Assembly: GCA_018971835.1 (NCBI GenBank)
Contig: JAGWZW010000027.1
Span: 1 to 40,138 of the forward strand
DNA length: 40,138 nt
Direction: 5' to 3'
From: Alphaproteobacteria bacterium
GTDB taxonomy: Bacteria > Pseudomonadota > Alphaproteobacteria > Micropepsales > Micropepsaceae
Made by a program: the position numbers and the translations under genes. Below, piece by piece: positions 14,828-23,207 of the stretch (its first letter is position 1; the number at the start of each line of letters is the position of its first letter). The notes under the pieces are model-generated. The model had not been told where the DNA came from, did no database searches, and worked only from the letters and a program-made list of their open reading frames with translations.

Positions 14828-15941
14828 AACCAGGCCGATGCGGCGTTTGAGGGTGGCGGTTGTCACGCCGCTCGGCGTTGGCGGCCGCGGCGGGATAGAT
14901 CGCCTTATGGATGAGTTGCGCCCGCTACTTGCGAAAGAAGAGGCGTCGGGCATCCACGTTCGCTTCCTGGTAAGCCGCGGCAGTGGCAGCATAGTGTTCT
15001 CGCCGTTCCATCTTGCGCGCGCTGTGACAATCATCGTGCGCGACGGCCTGCTTCGCAGGGTCGATGTCGTTCACATCAACCTGTCCCAGGACGGCAGCGC
15101 CTATCGCAAGCTGATCATCGCGTGGGTGTGCCGGAGACTGAAACTGCCCTATGTCCTCCACTTGCATGGCTCGAACTTCCATACCTTTTGGGACAGTGCG
15201 GGCCGGCGGCTGAGCCGTGCGCTCACGACGATGTTTGCCTGCAGTGCGATGACCGTCGTACTCGGCACCGTTTGGCTCAACTTTGTAATGCGCAAGGCTC
15301 CTGCTCTTGCCTCGAGGATCGTCATTCTTCCCACTGCTGCGCGCGATCCCGGGCAGCGGAGGACGCAGCAGAGCGGCAAACCGCGCCGGATTTTCTTCTC
15401 CGGTCAGCACGGCCCGCGCAAGGGTACTCGCGAACTCATCGGCGCGCTGAACAGGCTCAAGTGCGATCCGTCGTGGAGCGCCACAATGACTGGAAACGGC
15501 GCGATCGATCAAACGCGCGAGGCGGCGAAATCGGCGGGAATCGCGGATCGGGTGACGATCCCCGGCTGGATTCCTAGCAGCCAATTCGAAGCGTTGCTGG
15601 ATGAAGCGGACATTTTGGTGCTGCCTTCGCATGACGAGAACCTGCCTCTCTCGGTGGTTGAAGCATTTGCGCGGGGCATTGCGGTAATTGCCACGCCGGT
15701 CGGCGCACTGCCGGATATCATCAAGGATGAACAGACCGGGCTGCTGGTACCTGCAGGCGACGTCGCTGCGCTTGCCGCGGGAATCGAACGCCTCCTTCAT
15801 GACGATGTGCTGCGGGCCCGCTTGGGCAGTGCAGGCCGGAGTGTCTACGAGGAGCGGCTGACGTTGCCGGCGTACGCGCGGCGCCTCGCCGAAACCTGGC
15901 GTCAGGCGCAGCACAATTTCGCGGACGAAGCCGCGCGCTAG
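14820..15941 (+). CDS. Glycosyltransferase family 4 protein
   Basis: A 373-residue GT-B protein with a full GT4 pattern: RVAVVTPLGVGGRGGIDRL (6-27 region, acceptor domain glycine loop), YVLHLHGSNFH, RRIFFSGQHGPRKGT (donor phosphate-binding Arg/Lys), VTIPGWI, and the E-x7-E motif in SHDENLPLSVVEAFARG. Presumed to add one sugar to the repeat unit; specificity unknown. ATG 14820 overlaps the asnB stop by 8 bases, so the pair is translationally coupled. Confidence 0.87.
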   Translation: MAETRPMRRLRVAVVTPLGVGGRGGIDRLMDELRPLLAKEEASGIHVRFLVSRGSGSIVFSPFHLARAVTIIVRDGLLRRVDVVHINLSQDGSAYRKLIIAWVCRRLKLPYVLHLHGSNFHTFWDSAGRRLSRALTTMFACSAMTVVLGTVWLNFVMRKAPALASRIVILPTAARDPGQRRTQQSGKPRRIFFSGQHGPRKGTRELIGALNRLKCDPSWSATMTGNGAIDQTREAAKSAGIADRVTIPGWIPSSQFEALLDEADILVLPSHDENLPLSVVEAFARGIAVIATPVGALPDIIKDEQTGLLVPAGDVAALAAGIERLLHDDVLRARLGSAGRSVYEERLTLPAYARRLAETWRQAQHNFADEAAR

Positions 15942-16086
15942 CCGGCACAGGAAGATCGCCGCCTACAGCCATGTGCCGATCCACGCATTCGCCGTGGCGT
16001 CGAAAATCGTGCCGGCGTTCGCGCGCGGTCAAGGAAAGCCGGACGCCCGGCGGGTCGATCATCGTTTCCAGCAACGGGGTAGATTG

Positions 16087-16731
16087 ATGTTGAGATATGT
16101 CAAGACGGCGGCGAAGGAAGCCCTGGCGCCGGTTCTTTACAAACATCCGCCGAGCGGCCTGGCGCCGGAGCGGCTGGCGATTTACCTCACGGCGTTGCTT
16201 GAGCGCCGCGAACTGCCGGGCGATGTTGCCGAGGTGGGATGCAATATCGGCGGCACGGCGGCAATTGCCGCCCGTATGCTGCGGCGCGTCGAAAACCGCT
16301 CGCGATATATCTGCTACGACACGTTTGGCGGCTTTGTTCCCGAGCAGTTCTCGGCGGACGCGCGGACAGGCACCACGGAAAACTCGCGCACCATGTTCTC
16401 AGCAAACTCCACGCGGCTGGTGCGGAAGATCCTTGATTTGCACGATTGCGAGCACGTCGAACTCGTCGCCGGCGACATCGCGACAGTTGCGGAAGGTCTG
16501 CTTTCACCGGTCTACAGCGTTGTGCTCGTCGACGTCGATCTTTCGGAGCCGACCTACGTTGCTCTCAAGCGCTTTTGGCCGCGGCTGGCACCGGGAGGCG
16601 CGATATTTGTAGACGATTGCCAGGAAGATGGGGAATGGAAGGCGCAGGTGGGATATCGGCGCTTCTGTTCGGAATATTCGCTGCCAGAGGAATACCACTT
16701 CGGACTGGGCGTTCTGCACCGGAGCCTGTAG
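16087..16731 (+). CDS. TylF/MycF-type SAM-dependent O-methyltransferase
   Basis: A 214-residue class I methyltransferase of the macrocin-O-methyltransferase (TylF) group, which methylates sugar hydroxyls. Motifs are GDVAEVGCNIGGTAAIAARML (split; SAM motif I, about 40-60), the YDTFGGFVP segment characteristic of the group, LVDVDLSEPTYVALKRFWPRLAPGG and the metal-binding-type IFVDDC. In an EPS cluster it likely O-methylates a repeat-unit sugar. The frame is open back to 15973, but conserved sequence begins at MLRYVK and GGGGTAG lies six bases before ATG 16087. The 145 bases upstream (15942-16086) show nothing recognisable. Confidence 0.8.
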   Translation: MLRYVKTAAKEALAPVLYKHPPSGLAPERLAIYLTALLERRELPGDVAEVGCNIGGTAAIAARMLRRVENRSRYICYDTFGGFVPEQFSADARTGTTENSRTMFSANSTRLVRKILDLHDCEHVELVAGDIATVAEGLLSPVYSVVLVDVDLSEPTYVALKRFWPRLAPGGAIFVDDCQEDGEWKAQVGYRRFCSEYSLPEEYHFGLGVLHRSL

Positions 16732-16798
16732 GCGCAGATCGGCGGATCCTCTTAAGGCGGAAGGGCCTTCTGGCAATGCCCGAAAGGTTGTTCGCCCA

Positions 16799-18901
16799 AT
16801 GACGCGCACCGAGTTGAAACGGATTGGCTGGTACTGGCGGCGCTTGCGCCCGATGACTCCGGGCGAAGTTGCCCTTCGGCTGTGGGACCGCGCATATGAA
16901 TGGCAATGGCGCAATCTCTTCTTCGCGCGCGGTCTGGCGCCCGGGCCGGGGCAGGGCAAGCGACCACGGGTATTCCGCGGTGGGCTGACGCGAACGCAGG
17001 CTTCCGCCGCGCCCGCGGATGCAGGCGTAAGCCTGCTGAAGTGTGCGGAGCGCCTGCTGGAAGGAAACTGGCAGGTGTTTGCCGTCGGGCGCGACGACGC
17101 CACGCCGGCCGTCGACTGGCACTGGGATCCCAAAAGCGGCAGTAGGGTGCCTTCGCGCGCCTATTCCTACGACATCCGCATAACCGGAGAGAACCTTCCG
17201 TTCGATACGAAATACGTTTGGGAACTCTCGCGCCACCATCACACCACCGTTCTCGCCGCAGCCTACTGGCTGACCGGCGAGGTGCGGTATGCGGAAGCAG
17301 CGGCCGCGCATGTGCAAAGCTGGTGCCGCGAAAACCCTTTTCTGCACGGCATACACTGGGCCAGCGCCATCGAGCTGGGCATACGCCTCACATCCTTTGT
17401 CTGGACCAGGCGGTTGCTTGAGGATTGGGCGGGATGCCGCGCCGCGTTTGAAGATGACCGGCTCTTCTGCGAGCGCGTCTATCAGCATCAATGGCTTCTG
17501 GCCAGGCGCATGAGTTATGGCTCGTCGGCCAACAATCACCTGATCTCCGAGGCTACCGGCCTGTTTGCCGCTTCATCGTCTATGCCGTGGTTTTCTGAGT
17601 CAGATGCCTGGCGGCTGAAGGCGCAGCGTGTTCTGGAGCGCGAATATCTTCGCCAGATATTTCCGAGCGGAATGAGCCGCGAACTGGCTACGGCCTATCA
17701 TGCCGCCAATGTGGAATCGTTCTTCGTTAATGTCGTCGAGAGTGAATTGAACGGGGCGCCGTTCAGTGACGCCTTCTGGGATGTGGGGCGGCGCATGGTG
17801 GATTGCATCGCCGATCTTGCTGACTGCCGCGGCCGTCCGCCACGCCAGGGCGACAGTGACGATGCCTGCTGCGTCATGCTCGACAATCCCGGTTACGATC
17901 GCTGGACGGATTTGCTGACCCTTGGGGCCGCGGTCTTTGGCGGCGCCGCTTGGTGGCCGCAGGAAGGCCGTCAAACGTTGAGGACCTGGTTCTTCGCGTC
18001 GATACTCAAGGCAGGAGGTCGGCACCGCGGGGCGCCGTCGCACAAGAAACGCAAACATTGCTATCGGGAAGGGGGGCTTGCTGTGCTTCGCGGACGAACC
18101 AGTTCTGAAGAGGAAATTTATTGTGCCTTCGATGTGGGCCCGCTCGGTTACTTGTCCATTGCGGCGCATGCGCATGCGGATGCCCTGGCCTTTGAGCTGC
18201 GTGTCGAAGGGCAGCAGATTCTCGTTGATCCGGGTACGTACAGCTACACTGCCCCCTCATCATGGCGCGATTACTTTCGCTCGACCCGGGCGCATAACAC
18301 GCTCGAACTGGGCGAGATCAGCCAATCCAGGAGCGGCGGTCCCTTCCTTTGGACGAGCGCCGGAAACGGGCGCCTGCTCCATGCCGCCGGCATGGACGAG
18401 GGCGCGCCGGTTGCTACCGTGGAAGGCGAGCATGACGGATATGTCAAGAGCCTGCGGGCCAGGCACCGGCGGCGCCTGACGCTTAACCGGAACGCCGGCC
18501 AGCTTGTCATAGAAGACCATGTGACGTGCGCGTCGGATGTGTCGTGCAATCTCCTTTTTCATCTTCACCCGGATGTACAGTGCGAGCTGTTGGACAACGT
18601 CGTAACTTTGCGTTGGACGGCGGACATGACCAAGCGGTACCTGCAGATCGCGCTGCCGGCAGCGCTTTCGTGGAAGGCGGTGTCCGGCTCTACGGATCCC
18701 ATCCTCGGCTGGTATTCAGGTGCCTACGATTCAAAAGTGCCGTCGATCACGCTCATCGGCAAGGGTGAGATACGCGAGACAGCTATTCTGTGCACGACCG
18801 TAACGTTTGCAGGCGAATCTCTGTACCATGCCGAAATTGACAAAGCGCCGATGTGCGCGCCGCCTGCAAGGCCGCAAAAAACCGGGGAGCGCACGCTATG
18901 A
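16799..18901 (+). CDS. Heparinase II/III family polysaccharide lyase
   Basis: A 700-residue protein with an alpha/alpha-toroid N-half and a beta-sandwich C-half of the Hepar_II_III type. The helical domain has WELSRHHH (about 141), YWLTGEVRYAEAA, NPFLHGIHWASAIELGIRL, SSANNHLISEATGLFAAS and LATAYHAANVESF; the Asn-His and Tyr-His pairs fit the catalytic residues of such lyases. The C-domain has LSIAAHAHADALAFEL (about 449-464), LVDPGTYSY and FRSTRAHNTLELGEISQS. These lyases cleave uronate-containing glycans by beta-elimination. No signal peptide is visible, as is common for EPS-cluster members, so its location is unclear. Uronate cleavage matches AlgD in the cluster: it may trim or turn over the polymer. 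It overlaps the next gene by ATGA. Confidence 0.82.
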   Translation: MTRTELKRIGWYWRRLRPMTPGEVALRLWDRAYEWQWRNLFFARGLAPGPGQGKRPRVFRGGLTRTQASAAPADAGVSLLKCAERLLEGNWQVFAVGRDDATPAVDWHWDPKSGSRVPSRAYSYDIRITGENLPFDTKYVWELSRHHHTTVLAAAYWLTGEVRYAEAAAAHVQSWCRENPFLHGIHWASAIELGIRLTSFVWTRRLLEDWAGCRAAFEDDRLFCERVYQHQWLLARRMSYGSSANNHLISEATGLFAASSSMPWFSESDAWRLKAQRVLEREYLRQIFPSGMSRELATAYHAANVESFFVNVVESELNGAPFSDAFWDVGRRMVDCIADLADCRGRPPRQGDSDDACCVMLDNPGYDRWTDLLTLGAAVFGGAAWWPQEGRQTLRTWFFASILKAGGRHRGAPSHKKRKHCYREGGLAVLRGRTSSEEEIYCAFDVGPLGYLSIAAHAHADALAFELRVEGQQILVDPGTYSYTAPSSWRDYFRSTRAHNTLELGEISQSRSGGPFLWTSAGNGRLLHAAGMDEGAPVATVEGEHDGYVKSLRARHRRRLTLNRNAGQLVIEDHVTCASDVSCNLLFHLHPDVQCELLDNVVTLRWTADMTKRYLQIALPAALSWKAVSGSTDPILGWYSGAYDSKVPSITLIGKGEIRETAILCTTVTFAGESLYHAEIDKAPMCAPPARPQKTGERTL

Positions 18902-19884
18902 CCGGCGTGCGCGGCGCGGCCCGTCTGCATCTGGTAACAGGAGCGGCCGGTTTTGTCGCCAATTGCCTGATCGGGCGGCTTCTTGCGGCCGGAGATGCGG
19001 TTGTCGGGTTCGATAACTTATCGCGCGGCACGCTCGCCAATATCGCGACCTTCGCGAACGCGCCCGCCTTCGCCTTCCAAAAACTCGACGTCTCGGACCG
19101 CGCCGCGCTTGCTGATGCCTTCGCCGCTGCGCTGGCCGGCCATCCGGATTATTCGGCCACGGTCTGGCACTTGGCCGCCAACTCCGACATCCAGGCCGGG
19201 GTTGAAAATCCCGATATCGATCTGCGCGATACGTTCATGACCACCTTCAGCACGCTTGACGCGATGCGGCGGAATGGCCTTCGCGTTCTGGCCTTCGCTT
19301 CTACGTCCGCGGTTTACGGTCCGCTGACGGCAAAACTGCGCGAAGATATCGGCCCGCTGTTCCCCATCTCTAATTATGGCGCGATGAAGCTGGCGTCCGA
19401 GGCGGCGATCTCCGCTGCCGTCGAGGCGCACTTGGAGCGCGCCTGGATATTTCGCTTTCCCAACGTGGTGGGCAGTGCCGCCACGCATGGCGCGCTCTAC
19501 GATTTCGCTGGCAAGCTCCGCCGTACACCGGACAAACTGGAGGTTCTCGGCGATGGAAATCAACAGAAAGCCTATCTTCTTGTCGAAGAGCTGGTGGATG
19601 CCATGTTGTTCATCTGCGCGCACGCGGCTGACCGCCTCAATTGCTTCAATATCGGTCCGCTCGACGCGGGCGTAACCGTGCGCTTCCTTGCCGAGGAAAT
19701 GGTACGGCATGCCGCGCCATCGGCACAAATCCGTTATACCGGCGGCGATCGCGGCTGGGTCGGCGATGTGCCGCGGTTTTCCTATTCGGTCAAGAAGCTG
19801 CGCCGGCTCGGATGGTCTCCGAAAACCGGCTCCGCAGGGGCCGTCCGTGCTGCCGTTCCCGTTGTCTGGCAGGAAAGCAAATAG
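18898..19884 (+). CDS. NAD-dependent sugar epimerase/dehydratase
   Basis: A 328-residue extended SDR protein with TGAAGFVAN (NAD motif, about 15-23), FDNLSRGT, HLAANSDIQAGV, ASTSAVYG (catalytic Ser/Thr) and YGAMK (catalytic Tyr-x3-Lys). The following genes make GDP-heptose, and epimerases next to hddA/hddC/gmhA often act on the heptose or on another nucleotide sugar; the exact substrate cannot be read. It resembles members annotated as UDP-glucose 4-epimerase-like. ATG 18898 overlaps the lyase stop, and six bases separate it from the next gene. Confidence 0.8.
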   Translation: MTGVRGAARLHLVTGAAGFVANCLIGRLLAAGDAVVGFDNLSRGTLANIATFANAPAFAFQKLDVSDRAALADAFAAALAGHPDYSATVWHLAANSDIQAGVENPDIDLRDTFMTTFSTLDAMRRNGLRVLAFASTSAVYGPLTAKLREDIGPLFPISNYGAMKLASEAAISAAVEAHLERAWIFRFPNVVGSAATHGALYDFAGKLRRTPDKLEVLGDGNQQKAYLLVEELVDAMLFICAHAADRLNCFNIGPLDAGVTVRFLAEEMVRHAAPSAQIRYTGGDRGWVGDVPRFSYSVKKLRRLGWSPKTGSAGAVRAAVPVVWQESK

Positions 19885-19890
19885 GCGCCG

Positions 19891-21558
19891 ATGCAGGCGG
19901 TCATCCTGGCCGGCGGGCGCGGAACGCGGCTGGCGGCGCTGACGGGCGGGCTCCCCAAGCCGCTGATCGACATCGGCGGCAGGCCGCTTTTGGTGCGGCA
20001 GATCGAGCTTCTGCAGGCGCACGGGGTCACGAGCGTCCTAGTTCTGGCGAGCTATCGCGCCGATCTCCTCAAGTCTGTGCTGATGGCGCAGGCGGGCCTG
20101 CAACCCGCGCTGGAATTTGCAGAGGAAGATGAAGCGGCGCCGCTCGGTACGGCGGGAGCGCTGCTGAATGCCTTCCACCTTCTCAAAGAGCGGATGATTG
20201 TACTCTATGGCGACTGCATGCTGAACGTCGACGTGGGGCGGATGCTCGCCTGGCATCGCGCGCGCGGCGCGCAGGTCAGCCTGCTCGTTCATCCCAACGA
20301 TCATCCCGAAGATTCGGATCTGGTCGAAGCGGATCCGGATGGGCGCGTCACCGCCCTTCATTCCTGCCCGCATCCCGCGGGAACATGGCTCGCCAATCAG
20401 GTCAACGCCGCGCTGTATGTGATCGAGAAGCCGGCACTTGCCCTTGCGCACGCGCGCTGGCGAGATGCGCCTGAAACTAAGCGGGCAATTGACATCGCCA
20501 GGCATCTGTTCCCGCAGCTGCTGGCGTCCGGCACCGGGCTCTACGCATATCGCAGCCCGGAATACATCAAGGACGCGGGAACTCCGAAGCGCTATGCGCG
20601 GGTTCTGGGCGACTGGTGTTCCGGCCGGATCGCCCGCACCGGGCTCGATCATCCGCAGAAGGCGATCTTCCTCGACCGCGATGGAACGCTCAACGAGGAA
20701 GTCGATCACGTGACGCGCGCGGAGGAGTTGCGGCTGATTCCCGGCGTGGGCGGGGCATTGCGCCGGATCAATGAATCGGAATTCCGCGCGGTGGTGGTGA
20801 CCAATCAACCGGTCCTCGCACGCGGCGATTGCGATGCAGCGGCGCTGGCGCGCATTCACGCCAAGCTGGATACGCTGCTGGGCCGGGAAGGCGCCTATCT
20901 CGATGCGCTGTATTACTGTCCCCATCATCCGCATCGCGGCTATGCGGGCGAAGTTCGCGAACTCAAGATCGATTGCACCTGCCGCAAACCCGGGCCTGGC
21001 CTGTTGCTCGCCGCCAAAACCGATCTCAACATCGATTTCGCGCAATCCTGGATGATCGGCGACAGCACGGTCGATCTGCAGACGGCCAAGGCGCTCGGCA
21101 TCCGGTCGGTGCTGGTCGAAACGGGCAAGGCCGGAAAGGACGGTGCGTTCGATGCCGCGCCGCTGTACCGTTTCGCGACGCTGGAGGCGGCGGCGCGCTT
21201 CATCATCGACGAGCATCCTTCGCTTTTCGCGATTGCGCGGGAGGCGAGCGCAGATTGGCAGGCGGGGGAATGCGCCGTCCTTGGAGGCGAGGGCGATCTG
21301 CTGCAGTGGGCGGGGCTCTTTGCAGAGGCCTGCACAGCACGCGGGCTTCAGGTGTTGGTAAATCCCGGGACGGCACAACCGTTGTCCGCGAACACGCTGG
21401 TGATCATCACCGTAGAGCCATCTGCGCACGCGCAGTCGTCTTTGTCGGCCTTCCGGTATATCGGCGTGGAAAGGCTGGGCGGCAACGCAACCCGGTTCGG
21501 AACCTGCGGCAACGCCCGCGACGCGGCCGGTACGGCAATAGAGCGGGGGCACATTTGA
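19891..21558 (+). CDS. Fusion: heptose-1-phosphate guanylyltransferase and heptose-1,7-bisphosphate phosphatase
   Basis: A 555-residue two-enzyme fusion. Residues 1-235 form a nucleotidyltransferase (LAGGRGTRLAALTGG...PKPLIDIGGRPLL; YGDCMLNVD), as in HddC, which makes GDP-D-glycero-alpha-D-manno-heptose. Residues 255-420 are an HAD-IIIA phosphatase of GmhB type: FLDRDGTLNEE (nucleophile Asp), VVTNQP (though VLARG replaces the usual GIARG), the zinc loop CPHHPHRG...CTCRKP, and MIGDSTVDLQTAKALG. The last 125 residues match nothing I recognise; they include CAVLGGEGDLLQWAGLF and VIITVEP. With the next two genes this covers all four steps from sedoheptulose 7-phosphate to GDP-heptose. Confidence 0.85.
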   Translation: MQAVILAGGRGTRLAALTGGLPKPLIDIGGRPLLVRQIELLQAHGVTSVLVLASYRADLLKSVLMAQAGLQPALEFAEEDEAAPLGTAGALLNAFHLLKERMIVLYGDCMLNVDVGRMLAWHRARGAQVSLLVHPNDHPEDSDLVEADPDGRVTALHSCPHPAGTWLANQVNAALYVIEKPALALAHARWRDAPETKRAIDIARHLFPQLLASGTGLYAYRSPEYIKDAGTPKRYARVLGDWCSGRIARTGLDHPQKAIFLDRDGTLNEEVDHVTRAEELRLIPGVGGALRRINESEFRAVVVTNQPVLARGDCDAAALARIHAKLDTLLGREGAYLDALYYCPHHPHRGYAGEVRELKIDCTCRKPGPGLLLAAKTDLNIDFAQSWMIGDSTVDLQTAKALGIRSVLVETGKAGKDGAFDAAPLYRFATLEAAARFIIDEHPSLFAIAREASADWQAGECAVLGGEGDLLQWAGLFAEACTARGLQVLVNPGTAQPLSANTLVIITVEPSAHAQSSLSAFRYIGVERLGGNATRFGTCGNARDAAGTAIERGHI

Positions 21559-22547
21559 TTATCTCGCGGACGCCCTGCCGGATGAGCTTCGTGGGCGGCG
21601 GTACGGACCTGCCGAGCCATTACCTGCGCTATGGCGGCGCGGTCGTCAGCACCGCGATCGACAAATACATCAATGTCGTTGTCAACACGAAGTTCGACGA
21701 CAGCATCCGCATCGGCTACTCGCGAACCGAGATTTGCAAAACAGTCGACGAGGTCCAGCACCCGATTGTGCGGGAGTGCTTGCGGTTACTCGGCATTTCG
21801 AAACGCATCGAAATTGTTTCGCTCGCCGATATTCCGGCCAGCGGCACCGGGCTTGGCTCGTCCAGCTCTTTTGCGGTCGGTCTGCTCCATGCGCTTCACG
21901 CACATCTCGGCAACGTTCCGACCAGATCCGAACTGGGGCGAGATGCCTGCCGCATCGAGATCGACATCTGCGGCGAACCGATCGGCAAGCAGGATCAGTA
22001 CGCGGCGGCTTTCGGCGGGCTGAATTTCATCCGCTTCAACCGGGACAATACCGTCGAGGTCGAACCGCTGGGCTGCGCCGACGATGTTCAGGGCCGCATA
22101 GAGTCCTGCACGCTCGCCTTCTATACCGGCATCGAGCGGAGCGCCTCGGCCATTCTGGAAGAACAGAACCGCCAGATCGAAACCGGCAGAAAAACCGAAG
22201 CTTTACGGCACATGTGCGACCAGGCCTATCAACTCCGGGACGAACTCCGGCGCGGCAATGCCGATGCTGTCGGCGTATTGATGCACGATGGGTGGACGCT
22301 GAAAAAGTCGATCTCCGACAAGGTTTCCAGCGGCGATATCGACACGTGGTACGAGGCCGGGCGCGAGGCGGGCGCGCTTGGCGGCAAGCTTCTGGGCGCC
22401 GGCGGCGGGGGCTTTCTCGTCTTCTATGCCGAGCCGCAGAAGCATGACGCCATCCGTCGCGCGCTTGCCGGGCTGCGGCCAGTGACATTCCGGCTCGACC
22501 GCAACGGCAGCGGGATCGTATTCCACGACGGTGTGGGCAAAGCTTAG
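21555..22547 (+). CDS. hddA: D-glycero-alpha-D-manno-heptose 7-phosphate kinase
   Basis: A 330-residue GHMP kinase. Signatures are the N-terminal RTPCRMSFVGGGTDLPSHY typical of HddA and related sugar kinases, the ATP loop PASGTGLGSSSSFAVGLLHAL (split; about 94-112), GKQDQYAAAFGGLN, and the C-terminal GGKLLGAGGGGFLVFY. It phosphorylates heptose 7-phosphate at C1. The start is TTG at 21555, overlapping the upstream stop (TTGA); conserved sequence begins immediately after (LIISRTP), so no later start fits. Gene order fusion-hddA-gmhA places it clearly in the GDP-heptose pathway. Confidence 0.87.
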   Translation: MIISRTPCRMSFVGGGTDLPSHYLRYGGAVVSTAIDKYINVVVNTKFDDSIRIGYSRTEICKTVDEVQHPIVRECLRLLGISKRIEIVSLADIPASGTGLGSSSSFAVGLLHALHAHLGNVPTRSELGRDACRIEIDICGEPIGKQDQYAAAFGGLNFIRFNRDNTVEVEPLGCADDVQGRIESCTLAFYTGIERSASAILEEQNRQIETGRKTEALRHMCDQAYQLRDELRRGNADAVGVLMHDGWTLKKSISDKVSSGDIDTWYEAGREAGALGGKLLGAGGGGFLVFYAEPQKHDAIRRALAGLRPVTFRLDRNGSGIVFHDGVGKA

Positions 22548-22556
22548 CGAGGCATC

Positions 22557-23174
22557 ATGTTTCCCGACAAACCGTATGCAGACGCGAAGAACTATGCCGT
22601 GGACTATCTGGCGGCGCTGTCAGAAGCTGCCTGTGCCATCGATGTGAAGGCATTCGGGCGCGCTGCCGATCTGATCGTTGCCACGATTGCCGCGGACCGG
22701 ACGATCTTTGCTTGCGGCAATGGCGGTTCAGCAGCGATTTCCAACCACTTGCTATGCGATTTCGCCAAGGGCATTCAGACGGATACCGGGATCCGGCCGA
22801 AGATCGTCAGTCTCAGCTCGCATGTCGAGCTGATAACAGCCATCGGCAACGACATTTCCTTCGAAGATATCTATCTTTATCAAATCCGTACGGCGGCGCG
22901 GGCCGGCGATGCGTTGCTGACCATCAGCTCGTCGGGGAATTCGGAGAACGTCGTGCGGGCGGTGGCATGGGCGCGCACCAATCGCATGCGGACGATTGCG
23001 CTCACTGGCTTTGATGGCGGCCGTAGCGCCGGACTGGCAGACGTCAATATCCATGTGCCGGCCAGGAACTATGGCGTGGTGGAAGATCTGCATCAGTCCG
23101 TGATGCACATCCTGGCGCAATATACGCGTCTCCGGAACATGATCGGCGCGGATGTTTTGAGCACGCAATTTTAG
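22557..23174 (+). CDS. gmhA: Sedoheptulose 7-phosphate isomerase
   Basis: A 205-residue SIS-domain protein. GmhA converts sedoheptulose 7-phosphate to D-glycero-D-manno-heptose 7-phosphate, the entry step of the heptose pathway. Motifs are FACGNGGSAAISNHLLCDFAKG (split; about 51-71), the sugar-phosphate loop TISSSGNSENVVRAV, ALTGFDGG, and the helix EDLHQSVMHIL near 176-186. Nine bases separate it from hddA, with GAGG just before the ATG. Together with the two genes upstream it completes a self-contained GDP-heptose supply. Confidence 0.88.
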   Translation: MFPDKPYADAKNYAVDYLAALSEAACAIDVKAFGRAADLIVATIAADRTIFACGNGGSAAISNHLLCDFAKGIQTDTGIRPKIVSLSSHVELITAIGNDISFEDIYLYQIRTAARAGDALLTISSSGNSENVVRAVAWARTNRMRTIALTGFDGGRSAGLADVNIHVPARNYGVVEDLHQSVMHILAQYTRLRNMIGADVLSTQF

Positions 23175-23207
23175 CTGGGCATTGGACACATTCACGAAAT
23201 TGCGCAT

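Noticed and set aside
15973-16086. Extended N-terminus for the TylF-type methyltransferase
   Set aside because: The open frame continues upstream of ATG 16087 but the sequence lacks family similarity and a better start context exists at 16087.
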